DNA from: Moniliella sp. 'wahieum'
Lineage: Eukaryota; Basidiomycota; Moniliellomycetes; Moniliellales; Moniliellaceae
DNA: 64,000 nucleotides
Reading direction: 5' to 3'
Assembly (NCBI GenBank): GCA_003971905.1
Contig: RSEE01000001.1
Coordinates: 806,001-870,000, forward strand
Below, one piece after another: positions 23,001 through 34,868 of the stretch. Numbering within the stretch: the first letter of the stretch is position 1; each line of letters starts with the position of its first letter. A model generated the notes under the pieces. That model made no database searches. It saw only the letters and a program-made list of their open reading frames with translations, and had not been told where the DNA came from. Made by a program: the position numbers and the translations under genes.

Positions 23001-24933
23001 AAGCGTTGCGACTCCGCATAGTGGGCCTTGCCAAAAGCAGAGAGTTTCTCTCTTGGCCTTCGGCCTCTCCCAGGGGCCGTGAGCGCGTCCGTCTTGAGCA
23101 AGAGTATCACCAACTCGTACCTTGAGACCCATCACTGGCTCCAGAGGACGGCCTTCCTCAGTGGGGGCGTCCTCATCAGGGCCGGCATCCTCCGGTCGGC
23201 CTGTCCCAGTGGACGCCAAGGCTTGCTGAGCCCAGGCCTTGAAGCCACTGCTGCGAGTAGGTTTGCTTTGAGGTGCCTCCTCATCTCCGTCCTCGTCTTG
23301 GTCCTCGTCATCAGATGAGGAGAAGAGCTAGACATGTTCGCTTCTTCCTCACTGGCGAATCCTTCCCAAGGAGGAGAGTCTTCGCGATCCGCATCATCGG
23401 CCTTAGGATTGCCTGCGTCCTTCTGGCTCTCTTCATCACTGGGAGCGTCGAACCCAAACTGAGTTGGGTCCATCCCCCTTCGGACTAGCTCGGCGACAAT
23501 TGCAGCATCTTGTTCGTCGTCCATCTCCTCGTCAGTCTGAGTCCCGTCGCGTTCCTCGTCTTCCTTAGATGTGACAGGTTTAAGCGTGCCCTTACCATGC
23601 TCAGCCGGCTTGGGGGTATTGTTGGACACCTCGTCGTCACTGGGCGGGTCAAAGCCAAATTGGGAAGGGTCCATGCCTCTTCGAATCAATTCGGCGAGAA
23701 TGGCAGCATCTTGTTCCTCTTCCATCTCCTCGTCCGTCTGATTACCCTGTTCCTCCTCATCAGGGAAAGGCGCAACGAGACAGCCTTGCCCTTCCCTTTG
23801 CCCTTGGCCTTACTGGAAGAAAGGCCCTTGTCGCCATCTCCATCAAGGTCCTCGGCATCGCTCGACCCACCAAAGCCAAAATCTTTGGGATTCATCCCCC
23901 TGCGCAGCAACTCGGCCACAATCGCCGCATCTTGTTCCTCGTCCATTTCATCATCCGTTTGACTTCCCTGCTCATCCTCGTCCGACGCCTGGTCCAGCTC
24001 ATCCTCTTGGGCCTTTCCTTTTCCCTTGTCTTCCACCGGGCGGGGAGAAGGAGACTTGGTAGGAGCGGGTGGTTGTTCCTCCTCAGATGAGGAAGATGCA
24101 GACGAGTCAAAGTCGCTTTCCGGTTCCGGACGGCACGTTTGGTACGTTTGCGCGGCTTTCGGCGGGGCTTCTTTACAATGGCAGCCCCGGCCAAAGCAGA
24201 ACCAACGGCATTTGGGACCGACTGGGGGGCGAGAGCAGAAGCAATGCCCGAAGCAGGAGCGGCCTGGGCATAGGCACGCGTTGCTGCTTCAATTCGAGCG
24301 CGTCGGGCAGGGTCTTCAAGCTGTTCGCCGACGGGACGATCGGCAGGCGCAATCTTCGCCTGAGGAGCAACCTGGATGACGGAGTGAACGCCCGCTACGC
24401 GAGGCGTGGCTGAATCACCGTCGTGGTCCAAATCAGCATCGAGGTCGTCGTCCACGGTGTGGTAGATGCCTGCCTGCCGAGGGGCGCCATGGGCAGCTTG
24501 AGGTTGGATTTGCGATCTTTCTCCTCCTGAAGACGAGCGGCCGCTGTGCGTACCCGTCCGGTTCCCAAGGTGGAAGACGAAACAAGTTGCGAACGGTCGA
24601 GGACGTCGGCGCTGGATTGGGCAAGGGAGGCGAGGAGGGCATTGTGCTCTTCCTTTTTCATCTGCTTGGCAACAAAGGCCTCGAAGCGCTTGCGCTTTTT
24701 GGTGCCCATCGCGGCGCCGTTGCGTTCCGAGTTTTGGGCGACCAGGTCCTGCATCAGCTCGTGGGCACGCCGTTCAGAAGCGGTCATGTTCTCCATCTTG
24801 GCCGCATGGGCCGCTGCGCGAGCAGCCTCGGCTGCGGCCTCGGCCGCGCTCCGGACGTGCGCTTCTGTTTGTGGCTGTGTCCACCGCCACTGCTGCGCGC
24901 CTTGGCGTTGTAGCGTTCGCGCTTGGGCGGCAT
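20088..24933 (-). CDS. ECM16: DEAH-box pre-rRNA helicase Ecm16/Dhr1 (DHX37)
   Basis: ATP-dependent nucleolar RNA helicase that releases U3 snoRNA during 18S maturation (family knowledge). The start at 24933 reads [18 protein letters not shown]. An acidic N-terminal arm contains three copies of a motif around [15 protein letters not shown] (near 23940, 23710 and 23510). Then Walker [11 protein letters not shown] (22860-22890), an intron close to 22741-22797, [36 protein letters not shown], the DEAH box [10 protein letters not shown] (22510-22540), SAT in [39 protein letters not shown] (22120-22170), an acidic insert of about 90 residues, [20 protein letters not shown] (21625-21685), a QRxGRxGR-region remnant and [20 protein letters not shown]. 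The C-terminal OB part has YLHPSSDL and [11 protein letters not shown]. The true end is probably [16 protein letters not shown] at 20088. Several one-base slips are present. It shares a divergent promoter with the THO1-like gene. Confidence 0.92.
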
Positions 24934-25393
24934 GGCCAAGGGGAGGTGTGGGGGAGGAGAGCGAGCGAAGAGAGCAGCGGCGCCGCTTCTGGCGGCTGGG
25001 ACAAAAAAGTACAGCTTGCCTCAAAATTATGTTCCGCCCCGGCCATTCCGCCTGCCTGCGCGGGGGCGCTAGGGATGCGTGCGTTCGGTTTCGGAGTGCA
25101 TCGTTTCATTTCAGTCGCGTTTGCTCGGGCAGCACGCCAGAGCGCCAGGCTGCAGGGGGCGGCCGAGCGCCTGCACGCACAGGCCAGGTGCGCCAACCCT
25201 AGCGCTCCAAGCGCGGCCTGGATTGCGTCCCGCGTCCTGAGAGTCCTCAGTGGACGGATGCTGACGCGATCCCCCAGGGACGCCTGTCCAGGCTGCGCTC
25301 AGCCGGCCCACCCAGCCCGAACGCGACGCGGCCGCCCCCGCAATTCGTTTCTTCCTGCCCCCGCCACCGCCTGCCCTTTGCCCCCACCATCCC
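24934..25393. promoter_or_regulatory. Bidirectional promoter ECM16 / THO1-like
   Basis: The stretch separates the two divergent starts (24933 and 25394). Near 25031-25052 it carries TTCCGCCCCGG followed by CCATTCCGCC, the same motif found three times in the FLX1/DIS3 divergent promoter. No gene of its own is seen. Confidence 0.45.
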
Positions 25394-26230
25394 ATGGTCG
25401 ACGAAACCAAACTGCAGGCGCTCAAGGTCACCGAGCTCAAGGCGTTGCTGCAGGAAGCCGGGCTGCCTGTGTCAGGCAACAAGGCCGACCTGGTAACGCG
25501 CCTGATTGAGCACGAGAAGAGCAAGGAGGCTGCTGCCCCTGCTGCGCCTGCCGCCACCGCTGCCGATCCCACCCCGGCTGCGGGGGAGGAGGAGGAGGAC
25601 CTGCTGGCCTTCGATGACGCAGCGGGATCTGCTCCTGCGCAAGAGCCCAAGGCCGAGAGCACTGCAGGAACCACGGCTGCCCCGACCGAGGTGCCTGCCT
25701 CTGCCCTGCCCCGGCGAAAGCCAACCAGCCCGAGCCGAACCCGCCGCGCCCGCTCCCACCCAGGAAGAGCTGAAGGCACAAGCGTTGGCCGAGCTGGAAA
25801 AGCGGCTGAAACGGCTGCAGAAATTCGGCTCGTCGCCCGAGCAAGTGGAGGAGGTCCAGAAACAAATTACGCGGATCACCAAGTTTGGCGTTTCAAACGA
25901 CCAATTGGTCCGCCTGGGACTCAAAGAGGCACCGGTCCCCGCCAAGTCGGCCCCGCGTCGTGGACGCGAACCGCGCTCGGACGAACCCAAGCGTGGCGGG
26001 CGCCCGAATCCGGCGCCGACCAAGACGGTCAAGCCAGAAACTGTATGTCTCCCCCCGTTACCCCCACCTATGATGACGCCTCCCTCTGACCTTCCTGGAT
26101 CTGCCTGGTATAGGAGGAAGAAAAGAAAGTTCGTCTGGAGCGACAGGCCGCGGAAGAGGCGGCGCGCAAGCGCCGTGCCGAACGGTTCGGTCCCGTGGAC
26201 GACTCGAGCAAAAAGCAAAAAGTCAACTAA
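25394..26230 (+). CDS. THO1: SAP-domain RNA-binding protein, THO1/SARNP-like
   Basis: Nuclear mRNP protein linked to mRNA export. The start at 25394 reads MVDETKLQALKVTELKALLQ, then EAGLPVSGNKADLVTRLIEH: a SAP helix-extension-helix within the first 40 residues. An Ala/Pro/Glu-rich linker follows. After a frame slip near 25720-25760 the second conserved block appears, EELKAQALAELEKRLKRLQK and FG, then EEVQKQITRITKFGV, as in the C-terminal part of Tho1/MOS11 proteins. An intron at 26043-26113 (GTATGT...TATAG) joins to EEEKKVRLERQAAEEAARKR and an Arg/Lys-rich end, KKQKVN, at 26230. About 255 residues, in the expected range. One slip in the low-complexity linker is probably a sequence error. Divergent from ECM16, convergent with the kinase. 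Confidence 0.85.
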
Positions 26231-26441
26231 GCGTCAGCTAACCTATCCTGCCCAAGGTAAAATCCCCCTTCCCACAATGGTCTCGTTCGTACTCCCATTT
26301 GATCCTGCCGTGTCATTCAGCTCAAGTAGGTTACGCTCATAATCATATTCTCCTGCCCTTGGATTGCCATGGCCGAAAAGCAACACTAGACATCGAAAGG
26401 TTTGCCGATCTAATCGTCAATCACCTGAAGAGAAGGCGCAA

Positions 26442-28904
26442 TCAGTTGTGAAAACGGCGCAAGAAAGCAAAAGGCGACTTTTTCGGTTTGACAGGTTTCG
26501 GAGCGGCCACGTTAAGGTCTTGCAAAGCAGGAGCCGGGGGGCTGCCCGCAGCGGGAGACCCAAGGCTCTGGGGCCGTGGATCGGTGGGGCGGGGAACAGG
26601 GGTAGCTAAGTCGGATCCGGGTTGGGGCGAAGGAGCCATCGACGTTGGCCGCTCCGCGGGCTTGGTGAACCGGGGCGTTTCGGCACGAGAGAGGATGGCC
26701 TCTGGCGTTGCGAAGTTAGGTTCGAACTGGCAATTGAGCGGAGCAAGGTGACCGCAGCCCACATGGGTACGGTAGGGGCAATCGTCACAGTCCAGAAAGG
26801 GACGCCTCCAGCCAATCATCGTCCACATACGGAACAGTGGGAAAGAGAGTTAGCTAGGACAATTGCAGGGGGCAGCATTGTCCCAAACATGCGCGGGTTA
26901 GCGGAGCGCCCTTTCGCGGCAGCCTGTGCGACCATGTGAAGGTCATCCTGCTCGCCTCTGCGGGGCTTGCCTGCACCATTGTTAACTAAAGTAAACCGAT
27001 GCGGATGAAGGTCGAGGTCGAGAACAGGTGGGAGGACTTTGTCACCGCTGGACCGTACCGTCAACTGCGTAGGGGTACGATCCCCATCGTCTTCTCGTTC
27101 CGTGTCTGTTGTCGGAGGGGAAGGGAATGATTGGAGGATGGTATCGTTCGTGGGTGTCGGCAACTCCTCAGGATCCTCCCCCTGTGAAGGGGGTGGTGGA
27201 GGTTGGTGGAGGGGAGGGGGGGGTATTTCCGCCGAACAATTGGTGTCATCATTATCTGGGGCAGCACCGAAAATATCGGCCAGTGAACGGTGAGAGCCTT
27301 GGGGGCGGCTGGCCGAGGTACTGGAACGGACGATGGGAGCAATGGAGTATTCCCCCCTCCCGCTTCCCGACGAGGAAGAAGCGTGGCCTTGGTCGGCGAT
27401 ACCGCTTATAGATGCTTGATGTCTTATAGTGATGAGGAGTTCTCTTGCGAGGCATGCTCCGATACATCATCCAATAGGGTGCGGCCAGGAGTGGTTGCTG
27501 GAGGAGCTGCCTGAGGCTGCCACTGGTCCGCTTGGTCTAGTGGGTTTCCAACGCCTGAGGACTTGTATGTCTTTCCCGTTTTCAGAAGGTCCGATAGAAG
27601 CATTCGATCGTCCATGCCTGGGGCAGACTCGGCTTGGGCCAAGGAAGAGGGATCCGCATACAGATCCGAGTCATCAGCGAGGTCCAGCAAGTTGGAAGGT
27701 AGGTCACGCTCATTGATAAATTCTTTGATGGTATGAATCAAGGCTTCATTGGAGGCGTCATTGATCTCATCCGTTTCACCCAATTCTGGTAACTCACTAG
27801 AAGGCTGGGATGACCAAGTATCGTCCGATGGAGTGGAATCTGCGTGTCCTCGTCCTACACCCACGGTAGTCTCGTCCGCCTCTAAGGTAGGGTTGTGGGA
27901 GATGGGCTGCATGCCGTCATCGAAGGTTGGCATTGCTCGGTACTTGCGCTGATGGTGTTTCTGTCGGTGCTCAAATACCATCTTCATGGTAGAAGGGCTA
28001 AGACTCCCAACGCTAAAGAACTGGGGCTCCGTATTTGTTTGTTTTTCAGGGTAGCGACCTCTTGCTGGGTGAGTTGGAACTCCATTTGTGCCAGTCGATC
28101 AACCACATGGGGCATATCTGGCCGCTCATGAGGAGAGGCACGGGTGCATGCCAGTGCAAGTTGGAGCAAATCAGGTGGGCAATCTGGGGAGGCCAATGCC
28201 TTTACTTGGTATGGCTCAATGCTCTTGAAATGGCCCGAGCGATGGAACTCGGTGGCCATGGTGCGACAGACGATTTCGCAGAGGATCACGCCAAAACTGA
28301 ACGTGTCGGCTGGATGGCTGTAATCTTCGCCAAGCAGCAGCTCAGGGGCCATGTACGCGGAGGTGCCGAGGAAGCTGATGCGGGCCATTTCGGATGCATT
28401 GCTTGCAGCTACACGAGCAAAACCAAAGTCACAGAGCTTGGCACGGTCGTTGGTGGTGATTAGGACGTTGTCGCGCCTTAATATCGCGGTGAAGGCAGTG
28501 ATGGGTGTGAATGTAGCACAGGGCGCGTGCCACGTCGGTGGCGAGGCTGAGACGCAGACGCCAGGGGAACGGCTGGGACACATCAGCGATCCGGCCGGCG
28601 AGGGTGCCGCCAGTGATGCGTTCAGTGACAATGTAGATGTGCGAAACGGGTGGCGGGCTGCGGGTGAGGCCCATGTACTGGACAATGTTAGGATGGCGGA
28701 GGTGGCGGAGCATCTCCAGCTCGCGCTCAAAGTACTTGTCCACATCGTAGTCACTGGTGGGGACGTCCTTGAGTGCCACGGGAGTGCCAAACAGTTCGCC
28801 GCCGAGCACACTGCCAAAGGAGCCGCGGCCCAGGCGCTGGAACTCGTGGTGACCAAAGGGCGCAGTGAATGGGCAAACGGGATGTAGTCAAACAGGCCTT
28901 CCAT
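26442..28904 (-). CDS. Protein kinase (TKL-like) with C-terminal C1 domain
   Basis: Kinase domain first (28904 to about 28060): GRGSFGS glycine loop, VALKDV with the catalytic Lys, ERELEMLRHLRHPNIVQYM, HCLHRDIK with N in DNVLIT after a slip, CDFGFAR (DFG), GTSAYMAPELLLG (APE), DTFSFGVILCEI. The text resembles LIM-kinase and other tyrosine-kinase-like groups more than AGC or CMK kinases. A roughly 350-residue Ser/Glu-rich linker follows (27987 to about 27060). Near 26740-27020 lies a C1-type zinc domain: HRFTLVNN, then CSVCG, then CDDCPYRTHVGC and C after seven residues, matching the C1 spacing when an intron (about 26872-26980) is removed. The end at 26442 is a basic/Pro-rich tail (PKKSPFAFLRRF). 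Lipid control of the kinase is an inference. At least three one-base slips. Confidence 0.85.
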
Positions 28905-29913
28905 GCTGGGGGCGTAAAGGGGTGGTGGTGGCGGGAAAATCGAGATAATCGAGAAGGGTATATCCTAGGCGCAGCAGGGGCTATTGCAGCGGAGGCAAAT
29001 ATATATACGACAGAGAAAAGCGCAGTGCCGAAGCCGAAAAGCTTATAGTAGCGCCGCTGTGCATCTTAGCCCCACATTAGCCGATGAAGACAGCGGGATA
29101 AATGTCCAACTCGACGTTACGTTTCGGTCGCCAGCGCGAGGCCTCAGTGTCCTCAGGCCTCGGTGTTATAGCCAGCCGGGAGGGAACTATGTCAGTACTT
29201 AGTTACTCAGTCCAGGCCACAGGGCCCATCGGACGGAGAGCAGCCCAGCGGCGCATTTTTATTACCTCTATCTGCTCTCGCACGCCTCTCACTATTCTTA
29301 TATGTATAGTATCGCGAAAGCCACAACACCCTTGCCGTCTCTTGCATCTAATACACCACAGGCGCAAGTCCCGCGTTGCTTTGAGCTTTTTGAACGTCAA
29401 CTCTCGACGTACGTTGACGCGTTGACCCTCCTGTTGACCCCCGCTTTGACACACCCTCTCCATAAAATTGTATCCTTGGCCGCAGGCCGTATCCTACATT
29501 TCTCGACGGGAGCTCCACGAGTCGGAATACAGTGACGTATTAGTTGCGAAAGGATCTCTTTCGCCCATCCGTCGATCAGACGCGCACTGAGTGTGGTGAA
29601 GTGGATGATGCAATGATCCTGCCCCCGCTGTATCTTCTCGCGTTCGCCCCTGGGTCTTCGGCAAGGACACCCCCAAACCTTATAATAACATTAGGATGAG
29701 AGAAGCCGAGTAGAATTTGCTTTTGGTATGTACACTATAGGCCGATCGATGATCACAATCGAATATTGGGAAGAATGAAACGAGACAGTGTCTTATTAGA
29801 ACGAACGATAGGAAAAGTGAACCAGAGGTGATGATGGTGTGTGGTATGCTGCACAGACTGAAAGGTGGACGTGCGGTATAAGTAGAGAGGGACAAGGAAC
29901 GAACGATATTAGG
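28905..29913. other. Gene-free kilobase between kinase and FLX1
   Basis: No conserved domain on either strand. It holds the kinase upstream region, with an AAATATATATA element near 28997 about 90 bases above the start, and the FLX1 3' region (AT-rich around 29680-29780). Confidence 0.45.
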
Positions 29914-31100
29914 CTAGTTGAAAGGTTCAGTGTCGGTCCTTGGAGGAGATGACTCTCGCCCGGCGCGTTTAATGGCTGCATCGCGAAGGAACCAAGAAAT
30001 CTGTTCGTACACCACAAACGTGACGCATGTCGAGGGCAAAACTCGGATGAAGGTGGCGGTGAGGCCCTTGTAGAAGGCGCGAACGCCGCCCTCGCGAGTA
30101 AAGGTGGTACGGACGGTGTCCAGCGCACTGGGGAATTGCTGACCGGCAGAATATTTTTGCACCGGCTGCGGACGACTTGGTAAGGATATGTAGCGAGGAT
30201 GGCCAACATTTTGCTGGAACCCGATGCGATGGTGTACTCGGTATTGCTTAGCTTGACCCCGCCTCGGACATGCGCTCCACGTTCCCGCCTTGCCGACGAA
30301 TGTGAACGGCGCTACGCCAGCGCTTGAGCGACTCGTATACGGTAAACTGAATTGCCCCATTGCTCACACCCCAAGCTCAGTCCAGCACCACGATACCATC
30401 CCCGAATACCTTCGGTATGGTAGATCGACCGCAGGCCGTCAGCCAATCCCTTGTAGACCGGTAGAACAGAGGATACCTGGGAACCTTTCCCTGGCGGTGC
30501 GTTGGAGAACATGCGTACTTTGACCACCCAGATTGGGTTTGTGAGCCAGGCGCTGAGACAGCCACTGACACTCGCTGCGAGAAGATGTTGGCTGGGGGAG
30601 AGTTTCACGTTCTCATCGCCACGAGCAATGAGGTCCTTCATTTGGGTATACCTGTATACAGTTAACCGAGTTAGTTAGCGCAAAAGACAAGGTTGGATTC
30701 ATAAAAAGGTAATTGACCTACCACAAAAAGTAGAGCCCCCAGCTGACAGAGTTGCCGACGATGTTGGTGCACACGCCGCGGTACAGGCCCAATACACCCT
30801 GGTCACGGACGATGGTGCGGAGTGAGTGGGCCATGTCGCGACCAATTCGTCCTCCCGTAGCGACATGAACCGCAGCCTGACGTATCCGCGTGCCAAGGGG
30901 AAGGGGCTGAGCAGTTGACGGTGTCCAACGAAAGAGCGGGCGGACAGGGGACGTGTCGACCTGGAATTTGACCTTATCAAGTCCAGTGGATTCATGCACA
31001 TGGTCGCCACAGCCCCGGCGCCAATGCCGGCAATGGCCTGGTCGTAGGCGTGGTCACCAAAGAAAGCGGGTGCAGTCTTTTCCTTCGGCCCCGAACCCAT
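29914..31100 (-). CDS. FLX1: Mitochondrial carrier, Flx1/SLC25A32-like (FAD/folate)
   Basis: Inner-membrane carrier of the SLC25 family. The start at 31100 (MGSGPKEKTAPAFFGDH) leads to IAGIGAGAVATMCMNPLDLI and KVKFQV, the first Px[DE]xx[RK] signature. Then GVLGLYRGVCTNIVGNSVSW, an intron at 30652-30721, YTQMKDL, AASVSGCLSAWLTNPIWVVK (second repeat), YHTEGIRGWYRGAGLSLG, NGAIQFTVYESLKRW, MLAILATYPYQVVRSR (third repeat), GVRAFYKGLTATFIRVLPS and TFVVYEQISW. The ATYPYQVVR block and the second-repeat NPIWVVK are typical of the Flx1/SLC25A32 branch, so an FAD or folate role is inferred from the family. Two or three one-base slips interrupt it, one inside the first signature (a missing base after TTGAT). 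Divergent from DIS3 with 240 bases between starts. Confidence 0.88.
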
Positions 31101-31339
31101 TCTGAAGCCGGGGGGGGCGATGGCAGGAAAGCGCCGCCTCGGAGTCAGAAGTCACATCTCAGACGCTGCGACAACTCCGACTCGCTCCAAATTTAATGTA
31201 AGGCCGGGTCCATTCCGCCCGGCATTCCGCCTGTACCATTCCGCCCTCAGGCCTTTCTGTTCCAGCAAATTTGTGCTGGTCGCCGACATGTGCGAGTGGG
31301 CACTGACTGGTGCTGTTGAACTCGACCACCACCACCATC
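31101..31339. promoter_or_regulatory. Bidirectional promoter FLX1 / DIS3 with three ATTCCGCC copies
   Basis: Three copies of CATTCCGCC lie in tandem at about 31211-31246, spaced 13-15 bases apart. The same motif sits in the ECM16/THO1-like divergent promoter, upstream of PEX10 and above the first regulator. Role inferred from position and recurrence. Confidence 0.5.
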
Positions 31340-34300
31340 ATGTCCAAGGTCACCATCCTCAAGCGTCCCCTCCCTCCGACGACGCTCCAGGAGTGACCCT
31401 CCAGCGCTACCAGCGCAAGACAGCTCGTGGGAAGGTCTTGCGGGTCGTGCGCGAGCGCTACTTGCGTGACGATGTCGGCTGTGGTTCCCCCACTGTGCCA
31501 CTTGTACCCCCTTTCACAAGGCCCTGCGCAAGACGGTGGCCACAAGTGAGGGACGAGCCCTGACGCTACTATCTGGCACTCCATTGAGTACCAACAAGCA
31601 TCTAGCTGACGGCCAAGGCAACTACTACTTACTCATCGACACCAACATTGTCCTTCACCAAATGGACCTGCTGAGGCCATGCTACCCGCCGATGACAAAC
31701 ACCCGGCCAGACCCGCCTTCACCAACGTTATCGTCCTCCAAACTGTTTTGGACGAGGTAAGGCATCGAAGTATGCCCCTGTTCAACCGTCTGCAAGCCCT
31801 CATCCAGGAGCCCGAGCGGAACTTCTGGGTATACTGGAACCAATTCAGCGCGTACGTGCACCCCCCTTCTTATTATTTTGTTGTTACTGATACGCCCTTG
31901 ATTTGCCTAGTGCTACTGCAACCCAATCGATGACTAACGAGTCCCCCAACGACGCCAACGACCGTGCGATCCGCGTTGCAACCAAGTGGTACTCAAGCCA
32001 CCTCATGGCCATCTTCCCCCCTGCTCGGGTGGTGATGCTTTCGGATGATGGAGACAGTGTACGCAAAGCCAAGGCAGAGGGAATCCAGGCACTCAGGGTG
32101 AAGGACTACATATCGGGCTTGCCCGAAAATGTATCACAGAGGTTGACCGACCTGTTGTCGGCCCGTAATGTGGAAGAGTCGACGACGCTCCAGAAGCACA
32201 CCGTCTACTACCCTGATTATCTCGAAGCCAACGAGCTGGATGCCGGCGTCAAGTCGGGTGCGCTGTATACGGGATTCTTCAATGCTTCGACCTACAACTA
32301 CCTTGAAGCATCAGTCAATGTTCGGGATGGACCAGCCCATCCTGCTGCTCGGGCGGGAGGCAATGAACCGTGCGGTAGATGGCGACTTTGTTGCGGTTGA
32401 GCTTCTCCCTCGGAGCGAATGGCGAGCCGGGGCGGATGCGGTGTTGGATATGGACCAAGCGCTGAAGAACGACGATGCTGGTGGTGATGGGGAAGATGCG
32501 GAGGAGGGAGCGGAGGAGGCTGATGCGGAAGATATGGCTGCGGCGAAGAAGAGCAGGACGCCGAGCAGACGCGCCAGAAGGATCCGCGGAAGTCAAGCCC
32601 ACGGGCAAAGTGGTTGGCATTGTCAAGCGCAACTGGCGCTCCTATGTGGCCCATGTGGTCAACTCTTCTGTTTCGGCAAGTGCCATGTCCAGTCTGGGTC
32701 CGACTACACTCTTTGCCAGCCCTGTCGACCGCAAGATTCCTAGGGTGCGCATCCGCACCCGGCAGGCCAAGGAACTTTTGGGACAGAAGATTCTCATCAC
32801 CATTGACGACTGGCCTGTCACATCGCGCTACCCCGATGGACACTTTGTCCGAGCACTCGGTCGTGCGGAAAGCAAGGAAGCAGAGCAAGAGAGCTTGCTG
32901 CTGGAGCACGATGTGCCCTACCGCCCCTTTAGCAAAGCCATTTGGATTGTCTTCCTCCGGAAGGCGATAAGTGGGTTGTTCCAGCGAAGGACGCTGGTGG
33001 CCCGCGTTGGCGCGATCGGGTTGATGCGTGATGAGAACATTTGCTCGATTGATCCACCTGGGTGCCAAGACATTGACGATGCTCTGCACGCCAAGCGTCT
33101 CCCCAATGGCAACATTGAGGCCGGAGTGCACATTGCCGATGTCTCCTACTTTGTTCGACCTGGCACTCCCATGGACAAGGAGGCTGCGTCGCGCAGTACG
33201 ACGGTTTACTTGGTCGACAAGCGTATTGACATGCTTCCCTCTCTGTTGGGCACCAACCTTTGCTCCCTGCGCCCTCACGTGGAACGTCTCGCGTTTTCGT
33301 GTGTGTGGGAGATGACGGAAGAAGGGGAGATTGTGAATGTCCGCTTCCACAAGAGCGTGATTGCGTCCAAGGAAGCATTTACCTACGAGGATGCCCAGAG
33401 CGCAAGGATGCCAGCAAGACAGACGCCATCACCGAGTCAATTCGGCTGCTCAACCATTTGGCTATCAAACTCAAACAGAAACGTATCGAAGCCGGTGCAC
33501 TCAACCTGGCGTCGCCCGAGGTCAAGATCCACCTCGATAGCGCTGAGATGACTGGCCCGATTGACGTGGAGCGCAAGGAACTTTTGAGACCAACTCGTTG
33601 GTGGAGGAGTTTATGCTTTGGCCAACATCAGTGTTGCGCGGCGCGTGCAACAAGCCTATCCTCAAACTGCTGTGCTTCGGCGACACGGTGCCCCCCTTCG
33701 TCCAACTTTGAGATGCTGGCCAAAATCTTGAAGGTGAAGAAAGGATTTGAACTAGATGTGTCGTCGTCGCGCGCGTTGGCAGACTCGTTGGATAAGTGCA
33801 TCGACCCTTCGCTCCCTGAGTTTAACACCCTGGTCCGTATCATGGCTACGCGCTGTATGCTGTCAGCCGAGTATTTCTGCTCTGGCACTGTGGCAGCTGA
33901 TCAGTTGGCCACGGTCTGGCTACCGATATGTACACCCACTTTACGTCTCCCATTCGCGGTATCCCGACGTGCTGGCGCACCGTCAGCTGGCTTCGGCGAT
34001 TGGGTATGAGCAAGCCGACCCGCACTTGGCGTCTAAGCATGGAGTGGAGGTGATGTTGGCCAACTCGAACCGGCGGCACCGTGCGGCGCAGATGGCTGGG
34101 CGGGCGAGTGTGGAGTTTTATGTGGGACTGGCGATTGGACGGAAGAACGAATTGTTGGTGGCGGCGATGGAGTCCAAGGGTATCAAGAGCCAAGATGGGA
34201 CGACGGTGGCACTGCAGAGCAAGGCGTTCGTCATTCGTGCCTTCCGGAACGGTGTGGCGGTGTATGTGTCCGAATATGGCTTAGAGGGGTTGATCACCTT

Positions 34301-34478
34301 CGACCGCGACTGTGAGTTTGACCCAGAGAAGTTTACGGTTACCATCCCTCGCTCGCATTCGGGCTTGTCGAAGGATGTGACGCTCGCCGTGTTCGACTCG
34401 TGCTCGGTGCGTTTGGGTGTGGAGCGCGACCGCAACACCCACCGTGGTAAGGTCAAGATGGCCCTGGTCGACGAGTAG
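31340..34478 (+). CDS. DIS3: Exosome 3'-5' exoribonuclease Dis3/Rrp44
   Basis: Catalytic subunit of the RNA exosome in rRNA processing and RNA decay. The start at 31340 (MSKVTILKRPLPPTTLQ) is followed by QRKTARGKVLRVVRERYLRD and DVGCGS, then LLIDTNIVLHQMDLL (PIN endonuclease, 31630-31675), FWVYWNQFSA, an intron at 31852-31910, NDANDRAIRVATKWY, then the cold-shock part (YNYLEASV, REAMNRAVDGDFVAVELLP, GKVVGIVKRNWRSYV). The RNB centre is PPGCQDIDDALHAKRLPNG (33053-33110), with the Asp residues of the active site, then GVHIADVSYFVRPGT and RIDMLPSLLGTNLCSLRPH. The end at 34478 is the S1-like tail, GKVKMALVDE. Modelled size, about 1000 residues, fits the family. Five or more one-base slips occur in motifs conserved from yeast to human; as the gene is essential, errors are the likeliest cause. 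Confidence 0.94.
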
Positions 34479-34868
34479 ATGAGGCGGGGCGTAATGGATA
34501 AAGGCAATTTGCCCATGTACGGCGCCGGCACAGATCTTAGTATCCAGCAGTAGTTGCTATATATCAGACCCTCGCTATGATCCCATTGGGCAGCGGGGAA
34601 GGGTGTGGACTGGAAAGTGCGGAGAGGCGGTTCTACAAAACAACACGAATGGAATGCCGTGGACAGGACGGGTGTATACAATAACTGAATGTAGCTGGAA
34701 CGCTCCTCGGCTCCGCCAGGGAACCGGGTGGTATGGGGGAGCACCGAACCAGAGCCGACAAAACGACACGAAGCGTCAAGCGAAGGAATCGAGTTTGGCC
34801 ATCGGGGCCCAGATAGATCGTGGTGGTTCCCCGGTGGGATGAAGGCTGGATACCAAAACGAGTGGTTT
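34479..34868. other. Intergenic region between convergent DIS3 and Tea1-like gene
   Basis: Only 3' flanks are seen; no coding or RNA signal recognised. Confidence 0.45.

Noticed and set aside
29302-29535. Possible small protein in the kinase-FLX1 gap
   Set aside because: 77 codons without homology, in an AT-mixed intergenic region; chance open frame.
20000-34478. A biosynthetic or defence gene cluster
   Set aside because: The genes are conserved housekeeping factors of rRNA and RNA metabolism, transport and signalling; no core biosynthetic enzyme is present.
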